Shown piece after piece: positions 9,226-19,380 of a stretch of DNA of 64,000 bases (within the stretch, counting starts at the first letter, position 1; each line of letters opens with the position of its first letter). This DNA is from Amyelois transitella. Taxonomy: Eukaryota; Arthropoda; Insecta; Lepidoptera; Pyralidae. The notes below the pieces were generated by a model. The model had not been told where the DNA came from. It searched no databases and saw only the letters and a list, made by a program, of their open reading frames with translations. The position numbers and the translations under genes were made by a program. The stretch spans positions 2,294,001 to 2,358,000 of the forward strand of contig NC_083536.1 in assembly GCF_032362555.1 (NCBI RefSeq), given 5' to 3'.

Positions 9226-10371
9226 TCTCCATGATTTTTCCAAAACTTGTACCTCGTTTTCATTCCAATTTTCTAATTGACCGCTCCAGCCTTTATCTTC
9301 CATACCACTAAATTTAATTTGTCTACTTCTGGAGGCGGACAGATCGCAGATCGATTAGATTCGATTCCAAATGTTGAATTTTGAGGGGGGGTCTCAGAGC
9401 CCGTCTCTTTAGTTCTGGTTCCCAAAAAGCTCTCGGCCATGTTGGTGTTACCAGCAAGTATTGTCCCCGTGATGACTGTAAGTGGCGTAGAACTTGAGGA
9501 ATCAACACTGGTGGAGGGAATATCCAGCCTAACTTGTACTGCCACGTCCTGCTGAAAGCGTTCGTATACTGACTGTTCCCGTCTTTTGAGTCTCCTTATG
9601 TGAGGATTTCTTCGAAGCAAATAGATCTATTTCTGGTCGGCCTAGCTCTTGAAAAATTTTGGCCAACGTTTCTCTTCTAAAGTGCCATTCCGAAAGGGAC
9701 TTGGCTCTCGAGAGTCCGTCGGCTATTCCATTGTAATGCCCGGGAATATACCGTGCTGTTAGGAGTCACCGTCGTTTCTGGCAAATTTCCATTATACTCG
9801 CTGCTGTTTCTAATAAGGTCAAAGATTTTGTGACTCCTTGCTTCATAACGTCAGCTACGCTGGTGCGATTGTCGGTTTGCACGGTGACTGATTTCCCCTC
9901 TAGTTCTAGTTCTATTTGTCTCAAAACTTCGAGAATAGGCCAAAGTTCTTTCTTGTTGCTGTGCCAGTTTTGTTGACTGAGGGTCCACGTACCGCAAAGA
10001 CGACGGCCGTTCACTACGGCCCCCCATCCCGTGTCTGCCGCATCCGTTGTTATGAATATTGACGGCGGAGGATAGTAAATTGGTGAGTGCTGATGTGCGT
10101 TTTCTTGCCACCAAGCAAGGTCCAAGAGTACTGAGTCCCGCCTCGCGAATTTTATGTGCCGCTTTCGATTTGGTAGTCTTGACGACTCTCTTTGTACCAT
10201 TCTGCAATGTAACCGTCCCAGCGGAACCTCGAATGAAGCGAAGGAAAGCGAGGATCACTTTGGCATCCAGCCAGCTCCAACGTTTTTCCTTGATCAGTTT
10301 TGAAAGGCTTAATTTTAATTTTTCGGTTTTCTCGATTCCTAGCCTTTTCTGGTTTAGCTCTGTGTCCCATG
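9226..10371 (-). pseudogene. DIRS-like RNase H and linker region
   Basis: The segment 9766-10200 contains the DIRS-type RNase H landmarks: TTDAADTGWGAVV, NSNKKELWPILEVL and TVQTDNRTSVADV, with the acidic residues in their usual places. Upstream (10200-10371) is the RT-RNase H connection. Downstream (9273-9620) is a Ser/Thr-rich linker toward the recombinase. It is fossil sequence of the DIRS-like element, with the Gypsy insertion on its left and the Tc1-type insertion on its right. Confidence 0.75.
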
Positions 10372-10373
10372 TA

Positions 10374-10405
10374 CGATCGCGTTCATATCTGCAGTCATAG
10401 TTTTA
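10374..10405 (+). repeat. Left terminal inverted repeat of the Tc1/mariner-type element
   Basis: The repeat begins CGATCGCGTTCATATCTGCA just after the target TA. Its partner is 11993-12024 on the other strand, with about three mismatches. Confidence 0.8.
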
Positions 10406-11249
10406 AAATTCTTACGGGTTAAAATAGCGTGCACTGTGGTTCCACTAGATACACACACACATGCATATTTAAAAAGAATAAATATTCCTTCAAATGAATA
10501 CGGTCTTTAATACCAATGATTACTAAGTAAAACAGTTTATTATTCTATGACATATAACATAACAAAACAGAAAGAGAGGGTAATCAACGATGTCCGAACT
10601 GGGCCCGATAATTGTCGATCGAGATATCGTCGTCTCTCATTATTTGCATAAGATTTGCCTATAGAGGGAAGCCTGCGACTGCCAGACTTATGTCTTATGT
10701 GTGTTGAAAGTTTGTCTGCACACGACCCTAACATAGGTAGTGGTTCCTTTGAAAGTTATTGGGTAGCAATTTTATTACTTCGTTTGTGCAAGTGAAATCT
10801 AAGATATATTAGATAATCTCGCTTGCTCACACTCGCTTGTTCTAGTTACTAGCGGATTCCGAAGTTATTCAAAGAATTTCTGTCTATTAAAAAAAAAAAA
10901 AATATATTGTTACTGACAATTTTTAATGTTTCAAGGTGCCATTTGAACTAAGTAACTGACTGACTAACTAACTAACTGATATCTAAGAATTACGATACCC
11001 GTGTCTTCAAACACGGAAATCAGCAAGAAATATTAAACAAGAGGGAGCAAAATAAAACACTCAATAATTAAAATTAGTAAATTTTATTGAAACAGTTTAC
11101 CTATAGTTTTGTTTACATATTGATGATTATATAAAGGTATACATACAGCATATTACACTAATTTACCTATCTCCTGTTATTAAGGTTACAGCTTAATTAT
11201 TCGTTTTCATAAAGAAAAGATATTGAAGCTGTCCTTAAAATACTATCTA

Positions 11250-11970
11250 AGTAGTAGTTTTAATATAAACTGGCAGAACCTTTTACGCACTATATGGACT
11301 CGATACACAGGGTAGTTGTCTTGCACAAATGATATTGCATATCATCAATCGGATAAATACACCGCACAGTTGGTAACATGGTTTCTTGCAGCACTTGCAC
11401 ATAATGAGCAGCTGTAGCGCATCCTGCTATCTACACCTGTTCCCCAGGTCCAGCAGCACTCATCCAGCCCCACATATTTACAGATATGCGTCCAGACTCC
11501 ATATTTGGCACAATATTTTTTTCTTCATACCGAGTTGCATTTCTTCGCCATAAATGAAGCCTACCGTGTTGCGATGACGTAAACGAACTTTTTGTCCGTA
11601 AATATCGCCGTGTTCCAGTCAAAATCCAAATACTGCCGAGCAAATTCTAAATGTTTTTGCTTATTTATTTCGGATAAATACGGCTTTCTTGCTGGCTGTC
11701 TGTGGAATAGTCCCTCACGGTGCAAACTCGACGAACAGTAACCACTGATGTGTCGAACTGTTCCGCAAATGTTCTGCTCGGTATGAAGCCATTATTTTCG
11801 TACTGTTCCACCATGGATCTCCGCTGTGTGGCTGTCGCTGTGTTGATTAGCGGACGACGGTCGCTGCGCGGTCGACTTTTTACACTACCCTCTTCTTGAT
11901 GGCGCGTTACCCAACGCTTAACCGCTTGTTGTTTATTGTGTTATTTGTGTGAATGTGTGAGTGACAGCGG
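11250..11970 (-). pseudogene. Tc1/mariner (IS630-superfamily) transposase remnant
   Basis: Minus-strand frames show an N-terminal helix-turn-helix region (RWVTRHQEEGSVKSRPRSD near 11920-11880, then TFAEQFDTSVVTVRRV near 11770), then the catalytic core: FTD near 11590, SGRISVNMWGWMSAAGPGE near 11470, and a QDN-like third acidic motif near 11320. The frames are split by shifts near 11575 and again downstream, so it is non-functional. It would have cut and pasted the element at TA sites. Confidence 0.75.
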
Positions 11971-11992
11971 TGACTGCAAGCTATAAAGTTTT

Positions 11993-12024
11993 GCGAACTA
12001 TGACTGCAATTATGAACGCGACCG
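11993..12024 (-). repeat. Right terminal inverted repeat of the Tc1/mariner-type element
   Basis: This is the partner of 10374-10405; the outer end meets TA at 12025-12026. Confidence 0.8.
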
Positions 12025-12280
12025 TACCTAGATATTCTACTTTCTTTGAGGGTACCGCTGTAGATTTTTGAAAGTTGATTTGTCAACCCAGATTTCTTAA
12101 GAATGTCACTGCAAAGTCCATTTGCTTGGACAGTATTTCCGGGTCCTTGTGAATCAGAAGAAAATCGTCGAGGTAGACGACAATTTTGAGGCCTTTCTGT
12201 CTGAGTTCGTGAGCGATCCAGTTTGTAAGTTTTGCGAAAGCCGCCGGTGCACTAGACAGCCCGAATGGCAGGCAGGTCAT

Positions 12281-13265
12281 TTATAATAATAATAATAATT
12301 CATTTATTTCAGACCATTGATCCATATTTTTAATGTGTTAGTAACCATTTGGCCTTATGAACTAGTGTTAGTAACATAGGTACACAAATAAAAATTAATA
12401 AAATAAATGCCTTCAGCTAGTTGGAAAAGCTGCAAGCAGTCTATTAAACAACTGCGTGCAGTGCAGCGCGCTAGCATGGACGAGTCCCACCGATCTGCCA
12501 ACGCGCACAGGATACTGTTGGGGCTGTCGCGCATGCGCCTTAGGTGTGAGGCGCAACGCTTCCTCATGATGGACGCGAAACCATCTACGTGGGCCTCAGC
12601 AAACATAGCCGAGGCGCTGCAATGGCGCGGCAGTCCCATCAATGCTCTGAATGCATTGTTGCATTGTACGCGAAGATCGCTGTATGACCTCTGCGTATAG
12701 TTAACCCACAGACTGCAAGTGTAAAACGATTGGCAGTACGCTCTAAAAAGCGTTATTTTAGCCGCACGGGTACATCTAGCAAATCTGCGGGCCAGCATAT
12801 TACAGCGAACAGACAGAGACCTTCGCTCCCTTTCAATATCCTATTTATCATTCAGGTCTTCTGTGACCCAGTGACCTAAATACTTAAAGCGCTCAACATG
12901 TTTTAAAGAAGTGCCACAAAGGTTGAAATCAGGCACATTTGTGTAACGCTTGCCGTCTGGTTTAAAAAACATGAATTCGCTCTTAATCGCATTGTATTTG
13001 AGTCCATGAGCCACAGCATAACACTCACAAATTTTTAAAAGCCTTTTTAAAGCTCCACTTGATGGGCTCAGTTGCACCATATCGTCTGCATATCTGATGT
13101 TATTAATGCAAACTCCGTCCACATGACAACCAATACCAGTACTGCTGAGTTCACCGATCAGCTTATTCATGTACAAATTTAAGAGCAATGGAGAACTTAA
13201 ACTCAACAAGTCTCACATCGCACTCCAACCTATACTCTTCAGATAAAAAAACCTGCCCATCTAAC
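12281..13265 (-). mobile_element. 5'-truncated LINE fragment inserted in the DIRS-like RT
   Basis: The minus-strand sequence holds the RT from GVR (damaged) through SPLLLNLYMNKL and YADDMVQLSPS to a C-terminal region (LGHWVTEDLND, then ARRFARCTRAAKITLFRAYC). Its 3' end is a run of ATA/TAA repeats at 12283-12300, and its 5' end is cut off near 13265. The surrounding DIRS-like RT reads straight across once this block is left out. The clade is uncertain; the TAA tail and RT suggest an RTE- or R4-like lineage, but I could not decide. Confidence 0.75.
12355..13209 (-). pseudogene. LINE RT C-terminal half (unassigned clade)
   Basis: The frame 12841-13209 carries YADDMVQL and the thumb (GTSLKHVERFKYLGHWVTED). 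After a frame change near 12840, 12355-12798 carries the C-terminal region with SLWVNYTQRSYSDLRVQCN and ALMGLPRHCSASAMFAEA. A frameshift near 13200 also separates the GVR motif from SPLLLN. Being 5'-truncated, it never had an endonuclease here and is dead. Confidence 0.7.
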
Positions 13266-13699
13266 ATTGTTTGATATGTCCTGTCTTCGTATGCTAATGT
13301 AAGGAATCGACGATGACTTCTTGCTACTGGTACGTGAAAATATGCCTTTGATATGTCTATCTTCATCATATAATCGTCCACATCCAAATGATAATTTTTT
13401 GGTAAATTTTTTCAGATTCAATATGGGTCTGTTGGTCCCATCTGCCTTTTTTCTGAGGAAAAAGGTGGACAAAAACCCCGTCATTTGGCTTGTTTCCTCT
13501 AAAGCTGATGATGTTAACATCTCTTCTATCTCTTTTGTCATTTCCGAGGACGATTTTGTTTGGAAATTCGAGACGTTTACCTTTGACAAGCGAGTTTAAG
13601 GTGGTTTCTTTAGGAATGGGATTTTGTATCCTTTTATTGTGCTTAAAATATTCGGTGGAGCCGAGCTCCAACGGCTTAAAAATTTTTGGAGCCGCCCCG

Positions 13700-15311
13700 C
13701 TTCGAATGTATCATTTTTTATCTCCACTCCCCCTTTTCCTTGAAAAAATATTTTGTTTTCTTGAAGAGTCTCCACCTTTTTCTTTATTTGTCACGTTCTA
13801 TTTAGCATTATTGTCATTATATTTTTTTTTCTTCCAGCTATTGGAGTCTATCCAGCCTGTTTTTGAGATGTCTCTTTTTCGAGATCTATCATGTGTGTTA
13901 TTAAATCTTTGATCACTATACCCGTATTTCTTTTTCGTGGGAAAGAACTTATGGACACCGCCTTGTTCTTTTACGGCATCTGTTAAGGCCTTATCTGCAA
14001 ATAGATGCGTGTCCGAAGGGGGTATGTCGTGAAGTATTTGCCTGAGAACCCTGTTGGTTAGACGATATATTGCTCGTCGATGCTGTATAACCTCAGCACG
14101 ACGTCCGCAAACATATTGAAGGAGATTGTCGGATACCTTTCGAAATTCAGAGTCTGCAGCTAAAAATTCCTTGCCAACTTTATTTCTTTCATGGTTAGGC
14201 ATTTTCTCTGTAAAAGCAGCCCATTTGTTATAGCTCCTAATGTCATGTCAGCACTCTCCAGAATTTTCACCGATTTGTATTGAGGTGTTGCTCCTGCAAG
14301 TACGTTGTTGGGTTTCAGAGAAGAAAAGGCTGGGGCAGCTTGAACCATTTTTTGTGTGTCGGCATATCTTATATTTTGCCAGTCTTCTTCCCCAAAACGT
14401 TGGCATATTTAGAAGCTCTGGATTAGCTTTTGCAACTTTCGGTTCTTTTTCTGTGGTAAATGGCGAGAAATCATAAGAGCGCTCCCTCTTCTTTTGGGGG
14501 CTCTTGGTTTGTAAGATCGACTAGCCTACGCTGCGCTTCTGCAATTTGTTGTCGTAGTGTCGACTCCTCAGAAGCTATACTACTAGATCCAAAATTTGTA
14601 GAACAGGAGGCAATATCCATATCTTCTACCGATTTTGTGCTTCTGTCATCGACTCAAACGACTCATTCAACATGTTGGTTTGGTTTGTGCTCTCACCGCC
14701 TCGAGTGAGGAGTTTATTAATATTTTCATTTTGCTCTGAGGAAGAATTCAACAGTTTTCCAAACATTTCCATTTGCTTGTTTAGGACAGAAAGAAGGACG
14801 TCGTTATTACTGCTAGAATTATCAGAGCGTTTAGGAGGTGAGCATTCTTCGGTAAGTGAGATAGGACTGGGTCTTTTCCGATTAGTAGGCGTATTGAACT
14901 CTTGTTGCGGTAAAACCGACATCCGTAACTGTGAAGATGCGCTCATGAAGCGCTTGTAGTCTGGAGCGTGAATCTTTTCCATGATGCTGTGTGGAGCATA
15001 TAATAGTGCTCTGCCTAGTGGCCATTGTAAAAGTTTACTTTTTATCTGTCTGAAGCGTCTTTCAGACAATGAATTTGCAGATGGGTCGAAGACTCTTGCT
15101 AAATCCACAATAGGTATAGCAAATCTTATTTTAGCATCTGCATTATTTCTTCTCCAAAGATATCTTGAAAAGAAAGGTTACAGACTGCCCACGTTCGCCA
15201 TTCAGAGGGGAAGTGTTCATCGACGGCCGCGACCAGAGCTCGGTAGGAGTCAGCATCATCGTCTTGACAGGGCATAGATGCTAGTTGCCCCATTGGTATG
15301 ATCTCATCCAT
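13700..15311 (-). pseudogene. DIRS-like gag region
   Basis: Minus-strand frames at 14626-15108 and 13798-14202 read as DIRS-type gag: a helical stretch (LARVFDPSANSLSERRFRQI), a Ser/Asn/Gln-rich middle with a predicted coiled coil (LNKQMEMFGKLLNSSSEQNE), and a later part with RRAIYRLTNRVLRQILHD and a basic, Lys-rich end. It would form the particle shell or RNA-binding part. It lies directly upstream of the RT, as expected for this family, and is fossil sequence. Confidence 0.6.
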
Positions 15312-15613
15312 GATCTGGAAGTGACGAGAAGTGAATTGATCAACAGATGTCGAATAAATTTGTCAGACGTCGAATCGTAGGTCGAATAAATTGCTTCGAG
15401 ACAGTTACTCCGTGATTCGACACGGTGATTCATTCGAAGTCGCGTCGAGTCGCTTATGCGGCAGTATGTCGAGTCAAGTATACGACGCCGTGTCGAGTAG
15501 ATTAGGGCGACGTGTCGAGAAGCTTATTCTAACGTCGAGTTGATTTGGTATGTAACCAGTAGTAGGAGGCTGGCTCCTAAGTCGTCGCTGGACCAAAGGG
15601 TGCCGAGCGGAAA
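15312..15613. other. TCGA-rich non-coding stretch between DIRS-like gag and RTE copy 1
   Basis: No gene is visible. From 15345 to 15545 the tetramer TCGA occurs 11 times, usually as GTCGA followed by ATAAAT, GTAGA or GAAGC-like bases, spaced about 12-30 bp apart. It may be the 5' UTR or terminal region of the DIRS-like element. Confidence 0.5.
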
Positions 15614-17031
15614 TTAATATTGTGCTGATGACGCCAGTATAACCTGATCGTCGGCATAGAGCAGACATTTGACGAGTAACTCATTCATCCTTAATCCACT
15701 TTCAGACTCTTTCAAATCTGTCAAACAACTATCCATAAATAGGTTGAACAGCCACGGTGACGCAACACATCCTTGCCTAACGCCTTTCTCAATCTTAAAC
15801 CACTCAGTGTGCGCTCCGTTTATCCTGACACAAGCACACGAAACCTCATATACGGATTTCAGTGCTCGTATTAAGAGACTGCTCACCCCATGCATAGAAA
15901 GTGCTGATCACAATTCATTCCTCTCAACTCTGTCATAGGCCTTTTCCAAATCCACGAATGTGCAATAGACTTTTTGACTCTTGGCCAAAAACTTTTCGGC
16001 TATGCACCGCAAAGAAAAGACCTGATCAGTACATCTCATTCCCTTTCGAAATCCCGCTTGAGCATCCCATATTTTGTCATCAGTTTCATTCCTGACTCTA
16101 TTAATCAATACCTTAGCATACAATTTGCCGACGACGCTAAGCAGGCTTATACCACGATAATTTTTTTGCAGTCCAGTTGTGACCCTTTTCCTTTGTAAAG
16201 TGGCACGATAACAGCATTACACCAATCTTTTGGTACTCGGCCGCTTCTCCAACACAAATTGAAAAGGCAGTACAACTGTCTAGCTACGACGCCTTTTCCT
16301 GCTTTTAGCATCTCGACCGACACTCTATCATACCCAGCAGCCTTACCCGCTTTCATACTCTTAAGTGCTTCCACAATTTCGAACATTTCAATTTCGCCTT
16401 CCATCTCATTGTCCTTTTCTTCGCTATAGTCGAACTCTTTCTTATTTTCTTCATTTTTTTCAAATAAACTCTCAAAATAGTCCTTCCATATCTTTAGCAC
16501 ACATTCTTCTCCTTTCACAACGCTACCATCCTGGCATCTGATCCTAGTCAGCTCTCTGGTTATAGTTTTTCCTCGGGCTGACCTTACGGATTTCCAGAAT
16601 ACTTTCAGATTTGACTGAAAGGCTTCTGATAGCCTTTTATCGAATTCCTCTTTATACTCTTCTTTCTTTCTAATCACAGCTTTCTTAACCATATCTTTCA
16701 TTTTTTTATATTCCTTACGTGCTTTATTCACATCTTCATCTATAACCTCTTGCATTCTTAAATTAGCTTTTGCTGCTAACAAATCCAGCCATGCTTTCTT
16801 TAATCGCACAAGTTCTTGCACATCTTTACTCATCCACGCATTTTTGTGATTTTTCCCTTTCCTTCTTCTACTTACACCACACACTTCAACAGCTACTTTC
16901 ACAATTCTTTCTTTAAATTCCTTCCATCCATCTTCAATATCGCTCATCTCCTCTAAATCTTCAAATTCATCCTTCAGTCTATTAATATACTTCTTACCTA
17001 CATCCATATCTTGCAAATTTTCTACTTTCAC
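15614..17031 (-). pseudogene. RTE copy 1 reverse transcriptase
   Basis: The frame 16147-17031 holds the long charged linker and RT motifs 0-1 (MKAGKAAGYDRVSVEMLKAG, VPKDWCNAVIVPLYKGKGS). After a frameshift near 16150, 15908-16123 has DAQAGFRKGMRCTDQVFSLR and FVDLEKAYDRV. After a further break near 15900, 15614-15895 has KGVRQGCVASPWLFNLFMD and the catalytic LLYADDQVILAS. It ends abruptly where RTE copy 2 continues with EELQEM. Three frames and a lost 3' end make it dead. Confidence 0.85.
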
Positions 17032-17070
17032 TCTTTCTAAAGCGCTGGTTTGCTCCCTAACCCTGTGCCG

Positions 17071-17937
17071 CTAGCGATTGAAGATACCCCTTATCCGGGA
17101 TATCACCAGTAAATGGTCCGAGTCAATGCCAGCACCGCGATATGCACGGGTATCCAGCACTTTGTTCTTCAATCTTTCATCTACAATCACAAAGTCTATC
17201 ATACTTTTTAAAATACCTTTCACTCTTGTGTAGGTGTGGATCTTTTTATGTCGAAACATTGAGTTCGACACAAAAAGATCCCACTCTAGACAAATTTCTA
17301 ATACACTTCTTCCATTATCATTCACCTTTTCGTCACCAAAAGCACCAAGCACCTTTTCATATTCATCACGCTTTACACCCACCCATCCATTAAAATCACT
17401 TAGCATCATAATCTTCTTATTTGGCTTGGTAACTTTCAATAATTCTCTTACACTATTCCAGAACTCCTCGTTTTCGCTTTTTGCTGTTGTCGTACCCCTC
17501 GAACCCACATCCCACGGTGCATAAACACCTAGAACGAAGATCCGAGTGATTCCAACTTTCAGCCTAATCCATAGAAGACGAGGGCTGACACACTCATACT
17601 CATTCGCACACTCAGCCATTCGTGCAGAAAGAATTAGACCGACCCCTTGACAGCCTCGGCTGGTACTGGAAATTCCAGACCAATAAGCCGTGTAAGGGCC
17701 GTGCTGCGTCGCGTCGCATTCTTTCCGCTTCGTTTCATTCACGCACAACACATCCAACCGTCTTTCATCCATCATCTGACATACTTCCTCAATTTTATCC
17801 TTCATTCCTCCTCTTACATTCATCGTCGCAAAGCGGCTTCCAGCAGACCGCATACCGCTCCCGCCGGGAACGAGACGTGATGGGGTGCGGACACCATCGC
17901 CGCCATTTAGGTGCTCTTTCAAAAAATTTGCATCCAT
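17071..17937 (-). pseudogene. RTE copy 1 AP-endonuclease
   Basis: This 288-residue frame has the endonuclease signature: ATMNVRGGMKDK (Asn), LCVNETK (Glu), GVGLILSARM, GVYAPWDV, LSDFNGWVG (Asp/Asn), MIDFVIVD and DSDHLLVISR (Asp-His). The domain looks complete (about residues 35-285), but the frame closes at 17071 before the RT, whereas in RTE elements it runs on. It nicks target DNA to start reverse transcription. Confidence 0.85.
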
Positions 17938-18226
17938 GCGATTCCCACGAGTCGCAACGGAAAAACAATGTCCGCCCCAGCAGAGCCCCGCATGCCAGGG
18001 TAAGGCTAGCCATTACCTGGGGGTCGCCCAACCCCATGGCGGAGGTAGCACGCTCGAGACTAGGCTCGCCCCTAGCCATGCATCCATCGGCGCGGCAGAC
18101 CTTAGATTGGCAGGAATTTGCATTAAAAAGGAATCCCAAGTGTATCCCTTAGTTTTACGACATCCGTGGGAAAGAGATGGAGTGGTCCTATTCTTTTTTG
18201 TAATGGTGCCGGGAACCACACGGCAC

Positions 18227-19263
18227 TATACCAAAACTTATTCAAAATAAGCGGTGAGCGGTGTGAGAACACTGTGAGCGGACGTTTTTATTTACTTGTG
18301 TAGGTAGATTCTACACAGAAGCCGGCCGAATGCGCAAGCGCAATGCGGTTATGATTATCTAAAGAAAATCGCGGTTTTAAACAAATCTCGTCAATAACAA
18401 TACGCATGAATAATGGACATAAGAATATGAATATAACAAACTCAATGTTTGCTATTTCGAAAAAGTATAAAGCGGGTCCGAAGCGGATTTTATGTGGCTC
18501 GTAATGGACCACAAAATGGGATAGCGGTGAAACAATTATTTAGGTCGCTGGATTTTTGGTAAAGAGTGAAAATTGTGAAAATTGAAGAAAAAAAACCGAA
18601 AGGAAGAAGCGGGAAGCGGGAATGTGAAACGCACAACACGTACCTTAATTTCTTGTATGTTGGCTTCTTGGGCCCTGGCCAGGGTTCTTCTTGTTTCAAG
18701 GATTAAAACACGCACTTTTACTATTTTTTATTAATTGTGAGCGGAGCGGTCAATATGCGGCCATATTTTTTCTTCACTGGTTTAAATTTGAAATGTTCTA
18801 TGGCTCTATGCGTAAGCCATCGAGTGTTTTCGAGCTCCGAAGAAACCACATATGCTGTCACTGTCGTATTGTGCGGAATGAAAAGGGATAGGAACAGTTA
18901 AATAAAGCGGCGCGTTCATTATTTATTTAGTAAATTTGCAAGTTTTATTATTCAATCATAAATGTTTTATTAGACAGGTATGACTATGCAGGGTATTATT
19001 ATACTTTTTACAAAGTATGCGCATGATGTTATGGTGACGTATTGGTTTTCAGTTTTGGACTGACAAAAAATATGCCCGAAATAATGTTGGCAGCGGAATG
19101 CAGATGCGAACTGAACCGGAGGTGTGGACCTGCCAACTTACCTCTACCTACAAGTATAGAGGAGAGAATGGTGGCTGTACTGGGTGGCAGGGGTTTAGCA
19201 GAAGAGGACTCTCAGTTTAGTATTCCAATACTTCCATAGCAGGTAATATTTTTTATTAAACAA
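18227..19263. other. Unassigned non-coding stretch between RTE copy 1 and the Helitron
   Basis: About 1 kb with no convincing gene. Short imperfect repeats of GAGCGG/AAGCGG recur (near 18250, 18285, 18475, 18610, 18740). It may be decayed transposon or host intergenic sequence; I recognise nothing in it. Confidence 0.4.
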
Positions 19264-19380
19264 CTAGCTATAATACCTGGCTTCGCCCGGGAGTTGATAT
19301 AAGATTACACGGTAGGTGAAATAAAAAAATAAACTTTGACGCGATAGTAAAAAAAATTATTGAAAACATTCGCTCATTGT

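Larger units (their letters stand above)
10374..12024 (-). mobile_element. Tc1/mariner-type DNA transposon, decayed, with terminal inverted repeats
   Basis: The ends carry inverted repeats of about 30 bp: left CGATCGCGTTCATATCTGCA onward from 10374, and the complement of right 11993-12024, which reads CGGTCGCGTTCATAATTGCA; about 29 of 32 positions match including the TA. Both ends are flanked by TA (10372-10373 and 12025-12026), the target duplication of this superfamily. Inside is a broken transposase on the minus strand. The first 650 bp (10413-11050) are non-coding, with an A run near 10890 and short ACTG/ACTA repeats near 10955. The element sits inside the DIRS-like RT. Confidence 0.85.
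12065..13600 (-). pseudogene. DIRS-like reverse transcriptase region, split by a LINE insertion
   Basis: Two parts flank the LINE at 12281-13265. The upstream part (13266-13600) has MMKIDISKAYFHVPV with the first catalytic aspartate and LTLAYEDRTYQ. The downstream part (12083-12280) has CLPFGLSSAPAAFAK and VVYLDDFLL with the catalytic pair. This pattern (PFGLSSAP, YLDD) is that of DIRS-type RTs. It is fossil sequence; the reading continues toward RNase H beyond the Tc1-type insertion. Confidence 0.75.
3975..15613 (-). mobile_element. DIRS-like (tyrosine recombinase) retroelement, old and broken, hosting three insertions
   Basis: On the minus strand the parts appear in DIRS order: gag-like region (about 15311-13700), reverse transcriptase (13600 down to 12065), RNase H (about 10370-9766), a linker (9620-9226) and a tyrosine recombinase (4795-3975). 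It is interrupted by a Gypsy element (4801-9220), a Tc1/mariner-type element (10374-12024) and a 5'-truncated LINE (12281-13265). Removing these in thought brings the domains together. The element is broken in many places and looks old. The terminal repeats typical of DIRS were not found; its left part meets LINE C and its right part meets a truncated RTE LINE. Confidence 0.8.
15614..18226 (-). mobile_element. RTE-type LINE, copy 1 (3' part missing)
   Basis: The minus strand carries a 5' leader (18226 down to about 17940), an AP-endonuclease (17937-17071) and an RTE-type RT (17031-15614) that stops right after YADDQVILASS. RTE elements have one ORF of endonuclease plus RT and a short 3' end. 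The same family occurs in inverted orientation at 54238-58715. The 5' boundary is set by the two copies starting to match at GTGCCGTGTGGTTCCCGGCA. The missing 3' end means a later deletion or rearrangement at the junction with the DIRS-like element. Confidence 0.85.

Noticed and set aside
12281-13265. Target duplication of the LINE in the DIRS-like RT
   Set aside because: Both sides have CATT/TTTGAT-like bases, but the repeats are too short and imperfect to claim.
17622-18250. Plus-strand ORFs opposite the RTE endonuclease (also 54315-54863 minus)
   Set aside because: They are antisense shadows of the RTE leader and endonuclease, repeated in both RTE copies because the DNA is homologous.
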